From NCBI GenBank assembly GCA_965261585.1, contig CBDHDN010000053.1, forward strand, positions 44,440 to 108,439: a stretch of 64,000 bases of DNA, written 5' to 3'. Positions 37,777 through 47,668 of this stretch are shown one piece after another (position 1 is the stretch's first letter; every line of letters starts with the position of its first letter). The notes below the pieces were generated by a model. The model searched no databases. It was not told the DNA's origin and was given only the letters and a program-made list of their open reading frames with translations. A program made the position numbers and the translations under genes. This DNA is from CBDHDN01 sp965261585 (GTDB taxonomy: Bacteria; Pseudomonadota; Alphaproteobacteria; UBA6615).

Positions 37777-39196
37777 GCGTGAGCCCTCGACAACAGACCC
37801 ATGTAGCTCCTGGCCGACGTCGTTGCGACCCGGGCACGCGGCAGATAGGGATAGACGTCGAGGTTGAGCCGCGGCGGCCGCCGCTCGATCCGGCACAGCA
37901 CCAGGTGCTTGACGGCATCAAAGCCGATCGTGCCGAGCCGCAGGGCATCACGGACCGCGCCCGCTACATCGGTGAGCCGGAAGGTCTCGAGCAGCCGCAG
38001 GACCTGAACGTACTCGCGCTTGCCCGCCTTGCCCATGCGGGCCTCCAGCAGACGTCGCAGGATGGCGAAGACCTCGGGCAGGTGCCAGCCGGCGAGCGGC
38101 GCAGCCTGGTCGAGGGCGCCGATCTTCTGCTCGATCAGCGCCAGGTAATGCCGCGGATCGAAGATCAGGTCCGCGGTATCGTAGGATCGGCGGTGCCGGG
38201 CGATCACGTCGGCCGCGCAGCTGATCACCACCTCATCGACGTAGCCGCGGATCAGTACCTCGCGATGGCCGTAGGCCACGGGCACGGAGTAGTCGTTGTT
38301 CCGGTAGCGCACCAGCGACAGCGAGCTCACCCGCCCGGGACGCTTGTCACAGGCGTCGTAAGGAGCCGGCGGCAACGCCAACAGGGCGTCGCGATCCCGC
38401 TCGAGGCGCTCGCCGATCGTCTCCTCGTGGCCCCGCAGCCGCGCGCCCTGGCGCCGCCGGCACTGCGCCACGAGACCATCGTTCAGGGCATCGATGCTCT
38501 CGACCCGCGGCACCGGCACCAGGAAGTTGCGCCGGATGAAGCCTATCAGCCCCTCGACCTTGCCCTTGCCGGGCCGGCCGAACCGGTCCTCGAACAGGTA
38601 GTGCGATTGCAGCTCCGTGAAGACACGCGTTCGCTGCCGCGTGCCGTCGCCCAGGATCCGTGCAACCGCCAGCTTCGTGTTGTCGTACAGGATCGAGCGC
38701 GGGACGCCGCCGAAGAATGCAAACGCCGCGTTGTGACCATCGCAGAACGCCTCGGTCGTTTCCGCCGGCTAGGCCTTCACGAAGCAGCCGTCGCTGTGCG
38801 GCAGATCCAGTGCAAAGAAGTGCACCTTGCCCGCCACACCGCCGATCACCGCCATCGCCTTGCCGAAGTCCACCTGGGCGTGGCCCGCGGCATGATGCAG
38901 CCGCCCGTGAACCCGTGCTCGTCGCACAGACGCTCGAAGATGCGCTTCGCCGTGTGCCGTTGCTTGCGGTGGCTGGACCGGTCCTCTTCCACGATCCGAT
39001 CGATGATCCCCGTGAACGGATCCAGCTTCGGCCGTCTCGGCGGCCCAGCTCGCCGATACCCCGGCGGCACCGAGAACGCCAGCATCTTGCGCACCGACTT
39101 GCGGTCCAGCCCGAACAGCCGCGAAGCCACGCGAATGCTCATCCCCTCGACGTGACAGGTCCGCCGAACCCGCGCGTATAGCTCCACTCGATACAT
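37773..39196 (-). pseudogene. istA: IS21 transposase IstA, disrupted
   Basis: The N-terminal HTH (MYRVELYARVRRTCHVEG...) reads to about 38895, then a shift and deletion joins to DFGKAMAVIGGVAGKVHFFA. A TAG at 38770 follows GCFVKA, and the DDE remainder (ILYDNTKLAVARIL, FIRRNFLVPVPRVES, SLVRYRNNDYSVPVAYGH) is in yet another frame to 37773. At least two lesions make it inactive. Confidence 0.8.
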
Positions 39197-39801
39197 CCCC
39201 CCGGCCCTCGGTCGTCTCGTTCCGACCAAAGGCTACTGGCGGTCCCTTTTTGCGCCGCCGGGCAACGGCCAAACCGGCCACTTCAGTGGGGGATTATTGC
39301 GCCGCCGTTCTCAAAGGCAGTCTCGAGCATCGACATTGTCGGCGTGGGCTCGCCGTCCGTCGGGCGTCCGAGGACGATTACGTCGAACAGCCTGCCGCGG
39401 TCGCCGATAGGAGCGTCGCTGCCAGATTCTTCCTCTCTCCAGACGGCGGTCATCCCTTGAGCTGACTCGCTCCAATTGCTCAGCGAGATGCCCTTGCCGC
39501 TAGCAAACCTTTCAAAGTCACGACGGAGCGCCTGTGCACGCTCCCTGGTTTCGCGCTCAAAACTTTCTATGAAATTCGGGGCGGTGCCGATTCCATGTGC
39601 AGACACCAGCGCATTGCTCGATGAAAGCAGATGAAACCCCTCCAGGCAGCTGTTGAACCGTTGCGCCGCGAGAAAGGCGGTTTCATACACAGAAGGAAGA
39701 ATCTTGCTCGGCTCGATGGCTATGAGAATGTTCTTCATGGCGATAGCGCGACCGTTCTGGGCAACCATGAAGGCCCTGCGACACGGTTGATGGTGCTCCA
39801 A

Positions 39802-40037
39802 CCTCGCTCGTCGCGCAACCAGTTCGGGCCTTGGCGGGCAGCACCGGATGGGCGTACGCCAACGATGGGCGACTCACGCTCCTTCGCAACACGTGGCCGC
39901 GCACTTTGCACGGGTCTGCTCTGCGACTGACTTAGCGGCCCTATTCCGCAGGGCCAGCGACGATAGGCTCGCTGCCCGCCTGCTTGCACAGCGCGTCGGT
40001 GGGGGCGCAAGGTGCAGGATAGCTGGGAGGACGAGAA
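39802..40037. promoter_or_regulatory. divergent intergenic region between usp and dodecin genes
   Basis: The region lies between two divergently read stress-type genes and should hold both promoters. A ribosome-binding site GGGAGGA is present at 40026-40032 before the dodecin ATG. No clear promoter boxes were found by eye. Confidence 0.4.
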
Positions 40038-40152
40038 ATGGCAGAGAGTGTCTACAAGGTTATCGAACTTGTGGGGACGAGTAGTGAGTCCTGGGAGAAG
40101 GCGACGGCAGCACGGAACCTGTCAACGACTTTGAGACACCGACGGTTTCTAT

Positions 40153-41154
40153 TTACTGACTCGTTTCTCCTGTTGTGGAAGTGGCGGGTGGGTTGATCCA
40201 GACGGCTTCGGGAAGCGGGGCGGGTTTCGGGGTGCCGTGGACGAAGCGTTCGGGGTGAAGGGCCCAGGCGGCTTGCAGGGTACGTCCGCGCTGAGCCAGC
40301 ACATCCGGTGCCCGGTGATGATGGACATCATCGGGGGTGAGCATCGCGATCCCGGCATGGCGGTGCTCGGTGTTGTACCAGGGGAAGAACGACCGGCAGA
40401 AGGCGATGGAGGCGGTAATGTCTTCGAAGCGCCCAGGGAAGCCGGGGTGATACTTCAGGGTCTTGAACTGCGCTTCGGAGAACGGGTTGTCATCGCTGAC
40501 CTGGGGGCGGCTCAGAGAGCGGGTGACCCCGAGGTCGGCGAGGAGTTGGGCGGTACACTTGCTGGTCATCGGCGCGCCGCGGTCCGAATGCAGGGTGAGC
40601 ACCTGGGGCTCGATGCCTTGCTTGAGACAGGTTTCCTCGATCAGCGTCGCGGCGAGCGCGGCGTTCTCCCGATCGGCAACCATCCAGCCCACGACGCAGC
40701 GGCTGAAGATGTCGAGCAAGACATAGAGGTAGAAGGACGTCCAGCGTTTGGGCCCCCGGAGCCGGGTGATATCCCAGGACCAGGTCTGGTTGGGGCCCGT
40801 GGCCACCAGCTCGGGCTTGGTGTAGCAGGGATGACTGCGCTGATTGCGCCGCTCTCGCACCGGCTGGTTCGCGGCCAGGATCCGGTACATCGTGCGCTCG
40901 GCGCACAGATACTGGCCTTCATCGAGCAGCGTCGCGACGACCTCGGCCGGTGACCGGTCGACGAAGCGCGGGCTGGCGAGCACGTCGAGGACGTGCGCGC
41001 GTTCGGACGCACACAGGGCCCGGGCGGGCGTAGGACGGGGCTGCTGATGCCCGGGAGCGGGCCTCTGACGACGGTAGAAGGAAGCCCGTGGCACCCCCAG
41101 CGCTCGGCACGCCGGCGCCACGCCGACCTGCGATGCGAGCGGCTGGACGGCCAT
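40153..41154 (-). CDS. IS3-family transposase OrfB (integrase core)
   Basis: This 333-residue protein has an HTH_21 N-terminus (LGVPRASFYRRQRP) and the rve core: first Asp in WSWDITRLRG, second in LTLHSDRGAPMTSK, Glu in SDDNPFSEAQFKTLKY. The C-terminal YNTEHRHAGIAMLTPDDVHH is typical. It looks intact. Confidence 0.9.
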   Translation of the reverse strand: MAVQPLASQVGVAPACRALGVPRASFYRRQRPAPGHQQPRPTPARALCASERAHVLDVLASPRFVDRSPAEVVATLLDEGQYLCAERTMYRILAANQPVRERRNQRSHPCYTKPELVATGPNQTWSWDITRLRGPKRWTSFYLYVLLDIFSRCVVGWMVADRENAALAATLIEETCLKQGIEPQVLTLHSDRGAPMTSKCTAQLLADLGVTRSLSRPQVSDDNPFSEAQFKTLKYHPGFPGRFEDITASIAFCRSFFPWYNTEHRHAGIAMLTPDDVHHHRAPDVLAQRGRTLQAAWALHPERFVHGTPKPAPLPEAVWINPPATSTTGETSQ

Positions 41155-41657
41155 CAGCAGTCCTTCCCGTGTTCGAGGCTGAATCCCAGCAGCCCGGCAA
41201 CTTTTCCCTGGACGTCCAGGATCGTATGGGCGGTGTGCAGCTCCTTCTCCAGCCGAGCCACTTTCGCCTCGAGCTCGTGCACCTTCGCGCTGAGGGGGTT
41301 GCGCTCGGCGGGCTTCCGACCGCGTTTGCTCGGGGTCAGGCCTTGAAGCGACCCCTCACGCCGCGCCCTGCGCCATTCCGTCAGATGGGAGCTGTACAGC
41401 CCCTCGCGGCGAAGCAGCCGGCCCACCTCGCCGGGCTGCGTGCAGCTCTCTGCCTCCTCCAGAATCCGCAGTCGATACTGCGCGGTGAACTTGCGCCTCT
41501 TCGGCTTGGCCACGACCTCCGGGTCCGGCGTTGGCCGCGCGTGGCGGGCTCCGCCCCGGGGGCCTCGTCGCGACGCTCCTCGACCCCCAGGGCCGGAGCG
41601 TCCATCTCTTGCAATGTCATCGATCCTCTCTCTGCGGTCATTGGTATTCACCTCCAC
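41154..41657 (-). CDS. IS3-family transposase OrfA
   Basis: This 167-residue protein has a helix-turn-helix (RRKFTAQYRLRILEEAESC, LLRREGLYSSHLTEWRRAR) and a C-terminal coiled coil (KVHELEAKVARLEKELHTAH). Its stop overlaps the orfB start. The N-terminal 45 residues are low-complexity and may not all be translated. Confidence 0.82.
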   Translation of the reverse strand: MEVNTNDRRERIDDIARDGRSGPGGRGASRRGPRGGARHARPTPDPEVVAKPKRRKFTAQYRLRILEEAESCTQPGEVGRLLRREGLYSSHLTEWRRARREGSLQGLTPSKRGRKPAERNPLSAKVHELEAKVARLEKELHTAHTILDVQGKVAGLLGFSLEHGKDC

Positions 41658-41772
41658 CGCCCTACAGTAATTCCAAGGGGGGCCGGTGTCTCAGTGAGGT
41701 TGGCAGAGAGGGGCAGCCGTTGAGCGGGCGGCGCAGTCGCTTCGAGACCTCCGAATAGCCGAAGTCTCGGAC

Positions 41773-41881
41773 CTAGTGCACCGACTCAGTCAGAGCCGTC
41801 ACAGTGGAAACCTGATTCTGAATACAAAACAACGGGTTGCTCCAGCGCACGGTGAATCATTTGTCTGGATCGGTGCACTAG
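41773..41881 (+). repeat. miniature inverted-repeat element, family B, in the dodecin gene
   Basis: The element is 109 bp with perfect 12-bp terminal repeats CTAGTGCACCGA / TCGGTGCACTAG and no coding sequence. It interrupts a Leu codon of dodecin and is flanked by a duplicated TA, as for Tc1/mariner-IS630-type movement. A lone end of the same family is at 33338-33354. Confidence 0.88.
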
Positions 41882-41976
41882 ATGTGCAGATACAAGACGG
41901 AAAGATCACCGCCTATCGCGCCAAGCTGAAAGTGTCCTTCAAGTACGAGGACTAACCCCGGTTAGTCGGCTCTGCC

Positions 41977-42099
41977 ATGGCGGGTCGGCGCGCGGTGGCA
42001 GCCGTTGTGCTCACCGTGACATTTCTCGCCGTGCTATTCGGCTTGCACTACATGCGTGTGTCCATCGTCAGCGCCTGTGAGACAGATTTAGGGAATTGA
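41977..42099 (+). CDS. possible 40-residue single-span membrane peptide
   Basis: ATG 41977 to TGA 42097-42099 encodes MAGRRAVAAVVLTVTFLAVL followed by FGLHYMRVSIVSACETDLGN. The positively charged start and one hydrophobic span look like a small inner-membrane protein. It directly follows dodecin. No family known to me; it could be chance. Confidence 0.3.
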   Translation: MAGRRAVAAVVLTVTFLAVLFGLHYMRVSIVSACETDLGN

Positions 42100-42317
42100 A
42101 TCTTAGAAGAGATCCATCATCAGGTCATCGACCCGCATGTTCTTGATGATGGCCAGCACCTCGCGAGAATTCGTGCAAGTTCGTCCTCCGGCACAGCCCG
42201 CAGTTGTGTGTCGTCGAGAAGCTCCCGTCGAGGCGCGAAGGCCGAGCTTGGTCGCGAGATATCCGTCATCCGCCTGATCGTAACAGGCGTCCGACCGGCA
42301 ACAAAAGGGATCGGAGA
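42100..42317. other. region with remnants of an unidentified minus-strand gene
   Basis: The minus strand shows LDDTQLRAVPEDELARILA and, in another frame, SREVLAIIKNMRVDDLMMDLF followed by a stop near 42105. This suggests the frameshifted tail of a degraded gene of unknown family. Confidence 0.3.
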
Positions 42318-43712
42318 CTAAGCGTGATTGGAATTGGACCAGATCGCCTCAAGTTCAAGGTCGACCTGACGCCTGGCCGCGATCTGGGAGCCTTCCATCA
42401 CGTTGAGCAGATAGTGCATTAGCAGATCTGGCAGCGGACGCCGTTCGAGCCGGACCTGGTGTCCCACCGCTGCGAGGTCATACACCGTTCCGGACCGGCG
42501 GGAGTAGGCCCGCACATAGAAAAAACTCTTGCTGTGCTCAATCCAGCCTGCGAGTGCCGAGGCGGCAATCCGATGCACCAGGTCCGCCGGGACGCTCGCC
42601 TCGGCTCCAGCCACGAGGCTAAGGTCCTCAGGGCCGAACTCAAACCGATACCAGTTCGCTTCGCCGTCGGGTAGCACGACGGCAATCGCATAACGGACCC
42701 GGTGGCCCCGATAGAGGCCGATAAGCCTATCGTCGTTCTGATACCCCGCGCGAGCATAAGCATTGATCCCCTCGGCGATGAAGGAATCGATGATCTCGAC
42801 GAGGGATGCCCGGGAAGCGCCGTCCGGATTGGGGTCCAGCAGGTCAGGTACGGGGGCAGTCGGGTCGAAACGGATCTTGTTCGTGTCGTCTGCAATGAGC
42901 TCAGCCACGGCCGAAGCACCTGGAAGATGAGCCACATTTCCGCCGTCGATGTTGAAGACGTCGCCCGGGTTCATGATCTGGGTGGTACCGCAGAACCCGA
43001 GCTTGCTCAGATCCGCGACGAAACGCTCTCTCGAAATCGGGAAGACGAAGCTGTTGAGCCAGGCGCGATCGGCGGCAAAGCGGAAGCCGGCCGAGCCGGG
43101 CGTCGCCATGCGCGGGTCAATTCGCAGAGCGATCTCAAGGTTTTCCCTATGGGTCTCGTGCGGGAACTCGGTCGAGCGACCTTCGAAATACTCGAAATTC
43201 TGGCTGGCATACATGGCAAACAGGAGATCGATAGTACCAAAGCGATGTTTGACCGCCTCGACGGTCTCGACCGAAAGGAAGCTGTCCACTTGGTTCCAGA
43301 AACACCCTGAAGCATCCTTGAACACCATGCCGAATTCCCGGACGCCTCGGGCCTCGGATTTTGTGGGATAGAGCTCGAAACGCTCGGATAGTATCGGACC
43401 CATAGGGTGAACCGGATGGATCCGGTGGAACCCCAGCTTCTCCAGGGCGTAAACGATCAGAGGGTCCGCAGGGATGATGACGTCGCAATCCCGCTGGACC
43501 TGGGCCAGGGACGGCAAGTCAAAGTGGTCCGGGTGGCGATGCGACACAATCAGGGTGTCGACGGGCGGCAGCCTCGCCAAGTGCACCACGCGCTTTGGAC
43601 AAGATACGACCGCGCCTTCTTCGAAAGGATCGAAGAAGATCGGGTCCATAAGGCAGGTGGCACCCTCCATCTCCACAAGAACCGAGGCATGCCCCAATAG
43701 GGTTACCTTCAT
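42318..43712 (-). CDS. MBL-fold metallohydrolase with C-terminal extension
   Basis: This 464-residue protein starts at ATG 43712 (MKVTLLGHASVLVEMEGATC). The metal-binding HxHxDH motif is SHRHPDHFDLP, and further His ligands are likely in SEARGVREFGMVF and FPHETHRENLEIAL. The last 170 residues (from DPNPDGASRASLVEIIDSF) form a separate alpha/beta domain, possibly SCP2-like. UlaG/NAPE-PLD-like hydrolases share this MBL subtype. Substrate unknown. The gene downstream on this strand is unrelated. Confidence 0.8.
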   Translation of the reverse strand: MKVTLLGHASVLVEMEGATCLMDPIFFDPFEEGAVVSCPKRVVHLARLPPVDTLIVSHRHPDHFDLPSLAQVQRDCDVIIPADPLIVYALEKLGFHRIHPVHPMGPILSERFELYPTKSEARGVREFGMVFKDASGCFWNQVDSFLSVETVEAVKHRFGTIDLLFAMYASQNFEYFEGRSTEFPHETHRENLEIALRIDPRMATPGSAGFRFAADRAWLNSFVFPISRERFVADLSKLGFCGTTQIMNPGDVFNIDGGNVAHLPGASAVAELIADDTNKIRFDPTAPVPDLLDPNPDGASRASLVEIIDSFIAEGINAYARAGYQNDDRLIGLYRGHRVRYAIAVVLPDGEANWYRFEFGPEDLSLVAGAEASVPADLVHRIAASALAGWIEHSKSFFYVRAYSRRSGTVYDLAAVGHQVRLERRPLPDLLMHYLLNVMEGSQIAARRQVDLELEAIWSNSNHA

Positions 43713-43780
43713 CGCCGACGCCCACTTCATTGATGGACCGCAAGTCGACGGCGCGCACCGTATGGCCACTTCTCGACCTG

Positions 43781-44071
43781 TTAGATGCCACCCTGCTTGG
43801 TGGGCGGCGTATGTTCGAGATCGGGACCCGCACCGAGCGCGTGCAGCGCGTTCAGGATCCGATCAGGAACGTCTGAAGGCTGCGCGCCCAGCATGTTCTC
43901 TTCCTCTGCCACCTCAAGAGCGCGGGCGTCGTATCCGAAGCGGCGCAAGATTTCGATCTTCTGGGCCTGGGTCAGATCTACGCGCTGAAGCACCTCCTCC
44001 GGGTCGCGGAAAACAGCCGTCGGATCCAGCATTGCTTTCTCGAGATCGGTCGGAATTTCGCGCCTGGCCAT
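43781..44071 (-). CDS. small conserved alphaproteobacterial protein
   Basis: This 96-residue protein starts MARREIPTDLEKAMLDPTAV, followed by EEVLQRVDLTQAQKIEILRR. It resembles small acidic helical proteins common in Rhodospirillales and Rhizobiales with the pattern F.(D/S)PEEVL....L...QKIEILRRW.YDA. No function known. It is 68 bases upstream of the MBL gene, same strand. Confidence 0.7.
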   Translation of the reverse strand: MARREIPTDLEKAMLDPTAVFRDPEEVLQRVDLTQAQKIEILRRFGYDARALEVAEEENMLGAQPSDVPDRILNALHALGAGPDLEHTPPTKQGGI

Positions 44072-44418
44072 CGCGAAGATCCTTTCTAACCACTCGGATC
44101 CTACGGCAAACATCCTCCCGGCACACCTCGATCTCGAATGGACGGAAAGTTCGCTTCTCCCGCACCCCACCCGAATTCTTCAAGTGGGGGCCCGCCAGGG
44201 TAGTCGCCATGCGCCTGCGGGGTGCAAGTCTCACGAAAAGGCAGTGTTGGATGGCGCCGATCTGAAAAGGGGGGGGTTGCGCTGAGGAGCGTCCAGAATT
44301 GTCGGAAGTTCTATGGGCGTGGCACGACGCGATATCCTATCAGCCGGACGTTTGCGAGCCGTGCAAGGGCCGATCCGGGGGTGCGAGGACCTGGTCATAC
44401 GAACGCCCTGAAGGACTT
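44072..44418. other. 347-bp gap without a recognised gene
   Basis: Short open frames on both strands show no family likeness. A minus-strand stretch (KRTFRPFEIEVCREDVCRRI) and a plus-strand stretch (SEVLWAWHDAISYQPDVCEP) have protein-like composition and may be debris. No promoter or RNA was recognised. Confidence 0.3.
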
Positions 44419-44655
44419 CTAGAAGATCGAGTCCGGCGGATCCGCTTGCCAGGGGCGGAGGCTAGGGTCAAAACGGTACAGCGTGGCGCAGTACGGACAC
44501 AGGATCGTGGCATCATCGCCCATGTCGAGATAGACATGCGGATGATCTAGTGGTTCAGACACGCCGGCGCATTCGAATTCCCTTGTACCGATGCGAACCT
44601 CTGGCAGCCCACGATCGTTCTTGAACTTGGGATACCCTTCCGTCCCCATACGCAC
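44419..44655 (-). CDS. zf-CHCC zinc-finger protein (NDUFS6-like)
   Basis: This 78-residue protein has the zinc ligands C..G.SEPLDHPHVYLDMG...ILCPYC: Cys in FECAGVSEP, His in DHPHVYL and the CPYC pair. The family (PF10276) is widespread in alphaproteobacteria and related to the mitochondrial complex I subunit NDUFS6. Confidence 0.88.
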   Translation of the reverse strand: MRMGTEGYPKFKNDRGLPEVRIGTREFECAGVSEPLDHPHVYLDMGDDATILCPYCATLYRFDPSLRPWQADPPDSIF

Positions 44656-45060
44656 CTACTGGGTGGCCACGACTCCCGAAAAACGGGGTCGTCGCTCATC
44701 ACCTTCGTCCTCTGTCGGCGGTGGTTGGGGCCGTGGATGCCTCAACCGGCATTCCCCAAATGGAATGCGGAGCGCCGAAAGGCAATCCAAACCCGAGACC
44801 AAGCCAGGACGTCTTCGGAAGGTCCGGGCTACCTCTTGTTGATTCCAGCCATATGTGAACGGCGGACGTGAATTCGTGGGAGCGTCGGCTCCGCGGGGGC
44901 GGGCGGCTTCGGCGTTCTGCGCGATCGAGGGTAGGCCGGCATGTCGCCGAAGAACCAGGGCAGGCGCGTGACCACACGATACGTGCCCGATAAGCCTCTG
45001 CCCGGCACTGTCAGAGCAAACCAGCTTGAGGCTGCCGGTGGGGTTCCGTAGCCTCCTGCG
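44656..45060. other. gap before the IS6 element
   Basis: No gene was recognised. A minus-strand open frame (RVVTRLPWFFGDMPAYPRSR) runs into the IS and may be a host gene cut by it. The left end of the IS6 element must lie between about 45020 and 45055, but its inverted repeat was not identified. Confidence 0.3.
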
Positions 45061-45262
45061 ATGCGAAATCCGTTCCGATATTTCAACAGTTCGCCTGAGG
45101 TGATCCGTGTCGCGGTGATGATGTATGTTCGATATCCGCTTTCACTCAGGCAGGTAGAGGATCTGCTGTTCGAGCGTGGCGTCGACATCTGCCATGAGAC
45201 CGTGCGGTTCTGGTGGAACCGGTCCGGTGTAGCGCACCCGGTTCCTTGGACACAAGCTTGTC

Positions 45263-46167
45263 TCACGCGGCGGGCCTGATTGAGATCGCGGCGTGCCACG
45301 CCTGACGAGCTTTAGCGGGGCTCAGGTAGCCGTTCTTTTCGACGATCCACTGGGCATTGTAGAGTTCGACGAAGTCGCGGACGGCGTCCCGCAGCTCCGC
45401 GATGTTGCGGTAGATGCGACCATGGATGATCTGTTCCTTCAGCGTGCGATTGAACCGCTCGGCGACGCCGTTGGTCTGGGGCTCGGCGACGAAGGCGTAG
45501 GACGGCTGGATGCCCCAGAACTTGATCTGGTTGGTGAAGTGGTCCGACAGATACTGGGAGCCGTGATCCATCCGCAAGGCCAGCCCCCGAGCCGCGCCGG
45601 CCGCGGTCGAGCCATACAGCCCGGCAAGCCCCATGGAGATCGGCTGCAGGGCGGCGAAGCGGTCGCCGCGCTTGCAGACATGCCCGCCGACACACTCGGC
45701 GTTCCAATGCTCGACGGCGGTGAAGATCCAGCCCAGCCGTCGTCCACCGTGAACACCCGAACGCCATCGGTGCCCCACATGAGGTTCGGGGCATGAGTGA
45801 TGATCTCACCGTCATGGGGATTGCCGCCACGGCGGCGGCAGCGATGGGGCGAGAGCAGATTGTTCTCGCGCATCAGGCGGAGCACCCGCTTGCGGGCAAC
45901 CCGGATGTCGCGACAGACCCGAAGCCGAGCCCAGACCTTGCGGTAGCCCTCGCCCTCCCAGGGCGATGCCTCCAGGTCGGCTTCGATCGCCACCAGCAGC
46001 GCCTGGTCCGAGATCGCGGGCTTCGGTCCCCGACGCTTTGCCGGCGGCTGCTCGGCGTGCTGGCCGGAGGTCATGGCGTAGAACGAGGAGCGGGCCATGC
46101 CCCAGGCGGCGCAGACCCGCCGCAGGCCGTAGGCCAGACCCGTGCCGGGCGAGGTGGCGGCACTCAT
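45263..46167 (-). pseudogene. IS3-type transposase OrfB, frameshifted copy
   Basis: It equals the intact gene at 842-1747 except that one G of a G run is missing near 45735, between FTVDDGW and IFTAVEHWN. The catalytic residues are otherwise present. Confidence 0.85.
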
Positions 46168-46280
46168 CGCCGCGACCTCCGCCGCCCCAAAGGGCCGAAG
46201 GTCTCCGTCTTGGCCTCCAGCAGTTCCACCTGCATGGTCAACTCTCCGATCCGCTTCATGGCGCTATCCAGTTCCGCCTG

Positions 46281-47668
46281 GAGCTATTGTCAAAAGTTGT
46301 GTATGGGTTTGTCATGCGGCGGCGCGATCCTGGCGTTCTCCATTCACGAATTTGACGCCTCGAATGATCTCGGCGAACTGATCTGATCCATTGAGCCTCC
46401 CGCCATTTCTTGCTGGCCCCCTGGCAAAGCTTGAAGACCATGGCCATCGCCGTCTTGCGTGACAGGCAACCCTTGGTCCGATAGGTGCGAAGGCGAACCG
46501 TGGCGAAGGTGCTCTCGATGGGGTTCGTCGTCCGCACATGCTTCCAATGCTCGGCGGGGAAGTCGTAGAAGCTCAGCAAGGCGTCCCGGTCCTTGGCCAG
46601 GCAGGCCGTGGCCTTTTCGTACTTCGGTCCGTAGGCTTCCAGGAAGAAGTCGAAGGCGGTCTCCGCGTCCTTCCTGGTTTCGGCCATCCAGATATCCTGC
46701 AAGTGACCCTTGGCCTTGTTCTGCCGACCCTTGGGTAGCTTGTTCAAGATATTGCCCGTCTTATGCACCCAGCAGCGCTGCTCGCGGGCGGCCCCGTAGA
46801 CTTGGCGGAGCGCCTTCCAGAAGCCGAGCGCGCCATCGCCGGTCACCAGTTCCGGGCCGATGCCGAGACCACGCCGCTTGAGATCGAGCAGCACCTCGCG
46901 CCAGGATTGTTCGCTCTCGCGGTAGCCGTCGGTGATGGCGATCAACTCCTTGGTTCCGTGATCCGTGGCGCCGATGATAACCAGGATGCATTGCTTCTCC
47001 TCTTCCAGGCGGGCGCCAAAATAGATGCCGTCGACCCAGAAGTAGACGTAGCGCTTGGCCGATAAATCACGCCGTTGCCAGCGCTCCATCTCGTCTTGCC
47101 AAACTTCCTTCAGTCGCCCGATCGTGGAGGCCGACAGACCCGGGGCCTGTGCCCCCAGCAACGCCGCCAACGCTTCCGAGAAATCGCCGCTGGAGATGCC
47201 CCTCAAGTATAGCCACGGCAGCAAATCCTCCAGGCTCTTGGTGCGGCGCAGATAGCGCGGCAGGATCGCCGACGTGAACCGGATGGCGCCGGCACCCTCG
47301 CCGGCTCTCCGATCCCGGACACGCGGCTGACGCACGTCCACCGGGCCGATCCCGGTCTGTATCAGCCGTTCCGGCAAGTGGCCATTGCGTACAATCCGGC
47401 GACGGCCCCGGTCATCAACCAGCGTCGCATGACCTTCCAGAAACTCGGCAACTTCAGCTTCCACGGCTTGAGCCAGCAACTCACGCGCCACAGCTCGTAG
47501 GACTTCCGTCAACGGGTCATCCTGAAAATTCGATGGGTTCCGAAAGGCAACAACGGTATTCTCTTCCATGGCGTATCCTTCCTTGGCTTAGGTCAAGTGG
47601 TGACTGCAACAATCACCAGGATACGCCGCCCTCTTTCCAACGCCGTACACAAGATTCAGCTATACCTC
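46281..47668 (-). mobile_element. IS256-family insertion sequence, 1388 bp
   Basis: A nine-base target duplication TTCCGCCTG lies at 46272-46280 and 47669-47677, as expected for IS256 (8-9 bp). The ends share GAGcTATtGtc.AAa..TTGTGTA / GAGGTATAGCTGAATCTTGTGTA. It is the innermost and youngest layer of the nest. Confidence 0.93.
46312..47569 (-). pseudogene. IS256-family transposase, frameshifted near C-terminus
   Basis: The protein carries the mutator-type DDE core: first Asp in VYFWVDGIYFGARLEE, second in PELVTGDGALGFWKALRQVY, Glu in TTNPIESTFATVRLRT, and KTAMAMVFKLCQGASKKWR. One extra G at about 46398 then shifts the frame; the family ending (LNGSDQFAEIIRGVKFVNGE) is read in another frame to 46312. 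Activity of the tail-swapped form is unknown. Confidence 0.85.

Larger units (their letters stand above)
36795..39313 (-). mobile_element. IS21-family element inside the universal stress protein gene
   Basis: The ends are TGTCAACGGCGG at 36795 and, on the other strand, TGAGAACGGCGGCGC at 39313. It contains istB (apparently intact) and istA (damaged). The right terminus coincides with the coding sequence ENGG of the stress protein, so its boundary is uncertain by about 10 bases. Confidence 0.8.
36627..39738 (-). pseudogene. universal stress protein (UspA family), split by IS21
   Basis: From ATG 39738: MKNILIAIEPSKILPSVYET, then FDVIVLGRPTDGEPTPTMSM and LETAFENGG, where IS21 begins. On the far side of IS21 (36794 downward) the frame gives GPIVMIEGGATGEAFAGKH, the expected continuation, soon degenerating to a stop at 36627. 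The N-terminal Usp domain is intact up to its last strand; the second domain is mostly lost. Confidence 0.65.
40114..41713 (-). mobile_element. IS3-family element inside the dodecin gene
   Basis: Inner terminal repeats TGAGACACCG lie at 40132 and, on the other strand, 41693; similar outer sequence (CCTGTCAAC / TCTGCCAAC) extends the ends by about 18 bases. Flanking GGCAG on each side is the probable target duplication. It carries orfA and orfB with overlapping stop/start. Confidence 0.82.
40038..41955 (+). pseudogene. dodecin, split by an IS3 element and a miniature element
   Basis: Three pieces rebuild a complete 71-residue dodecin: 40038-40115 MAESVYKVIELVGTSSESWE + KATAA; 41714-41772 VERAAQSLRDLRIAEVSD; 41879-41955 LDVQIQDGKITAYRAKLKVS + FKYED. 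Dodecins are dodecameric flavin-binding proteins. The IS3 insertion duplicates GGCAG, and the miniature element duplicates TA, so both removals restore the frame exactly. Confidence 0.9.
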
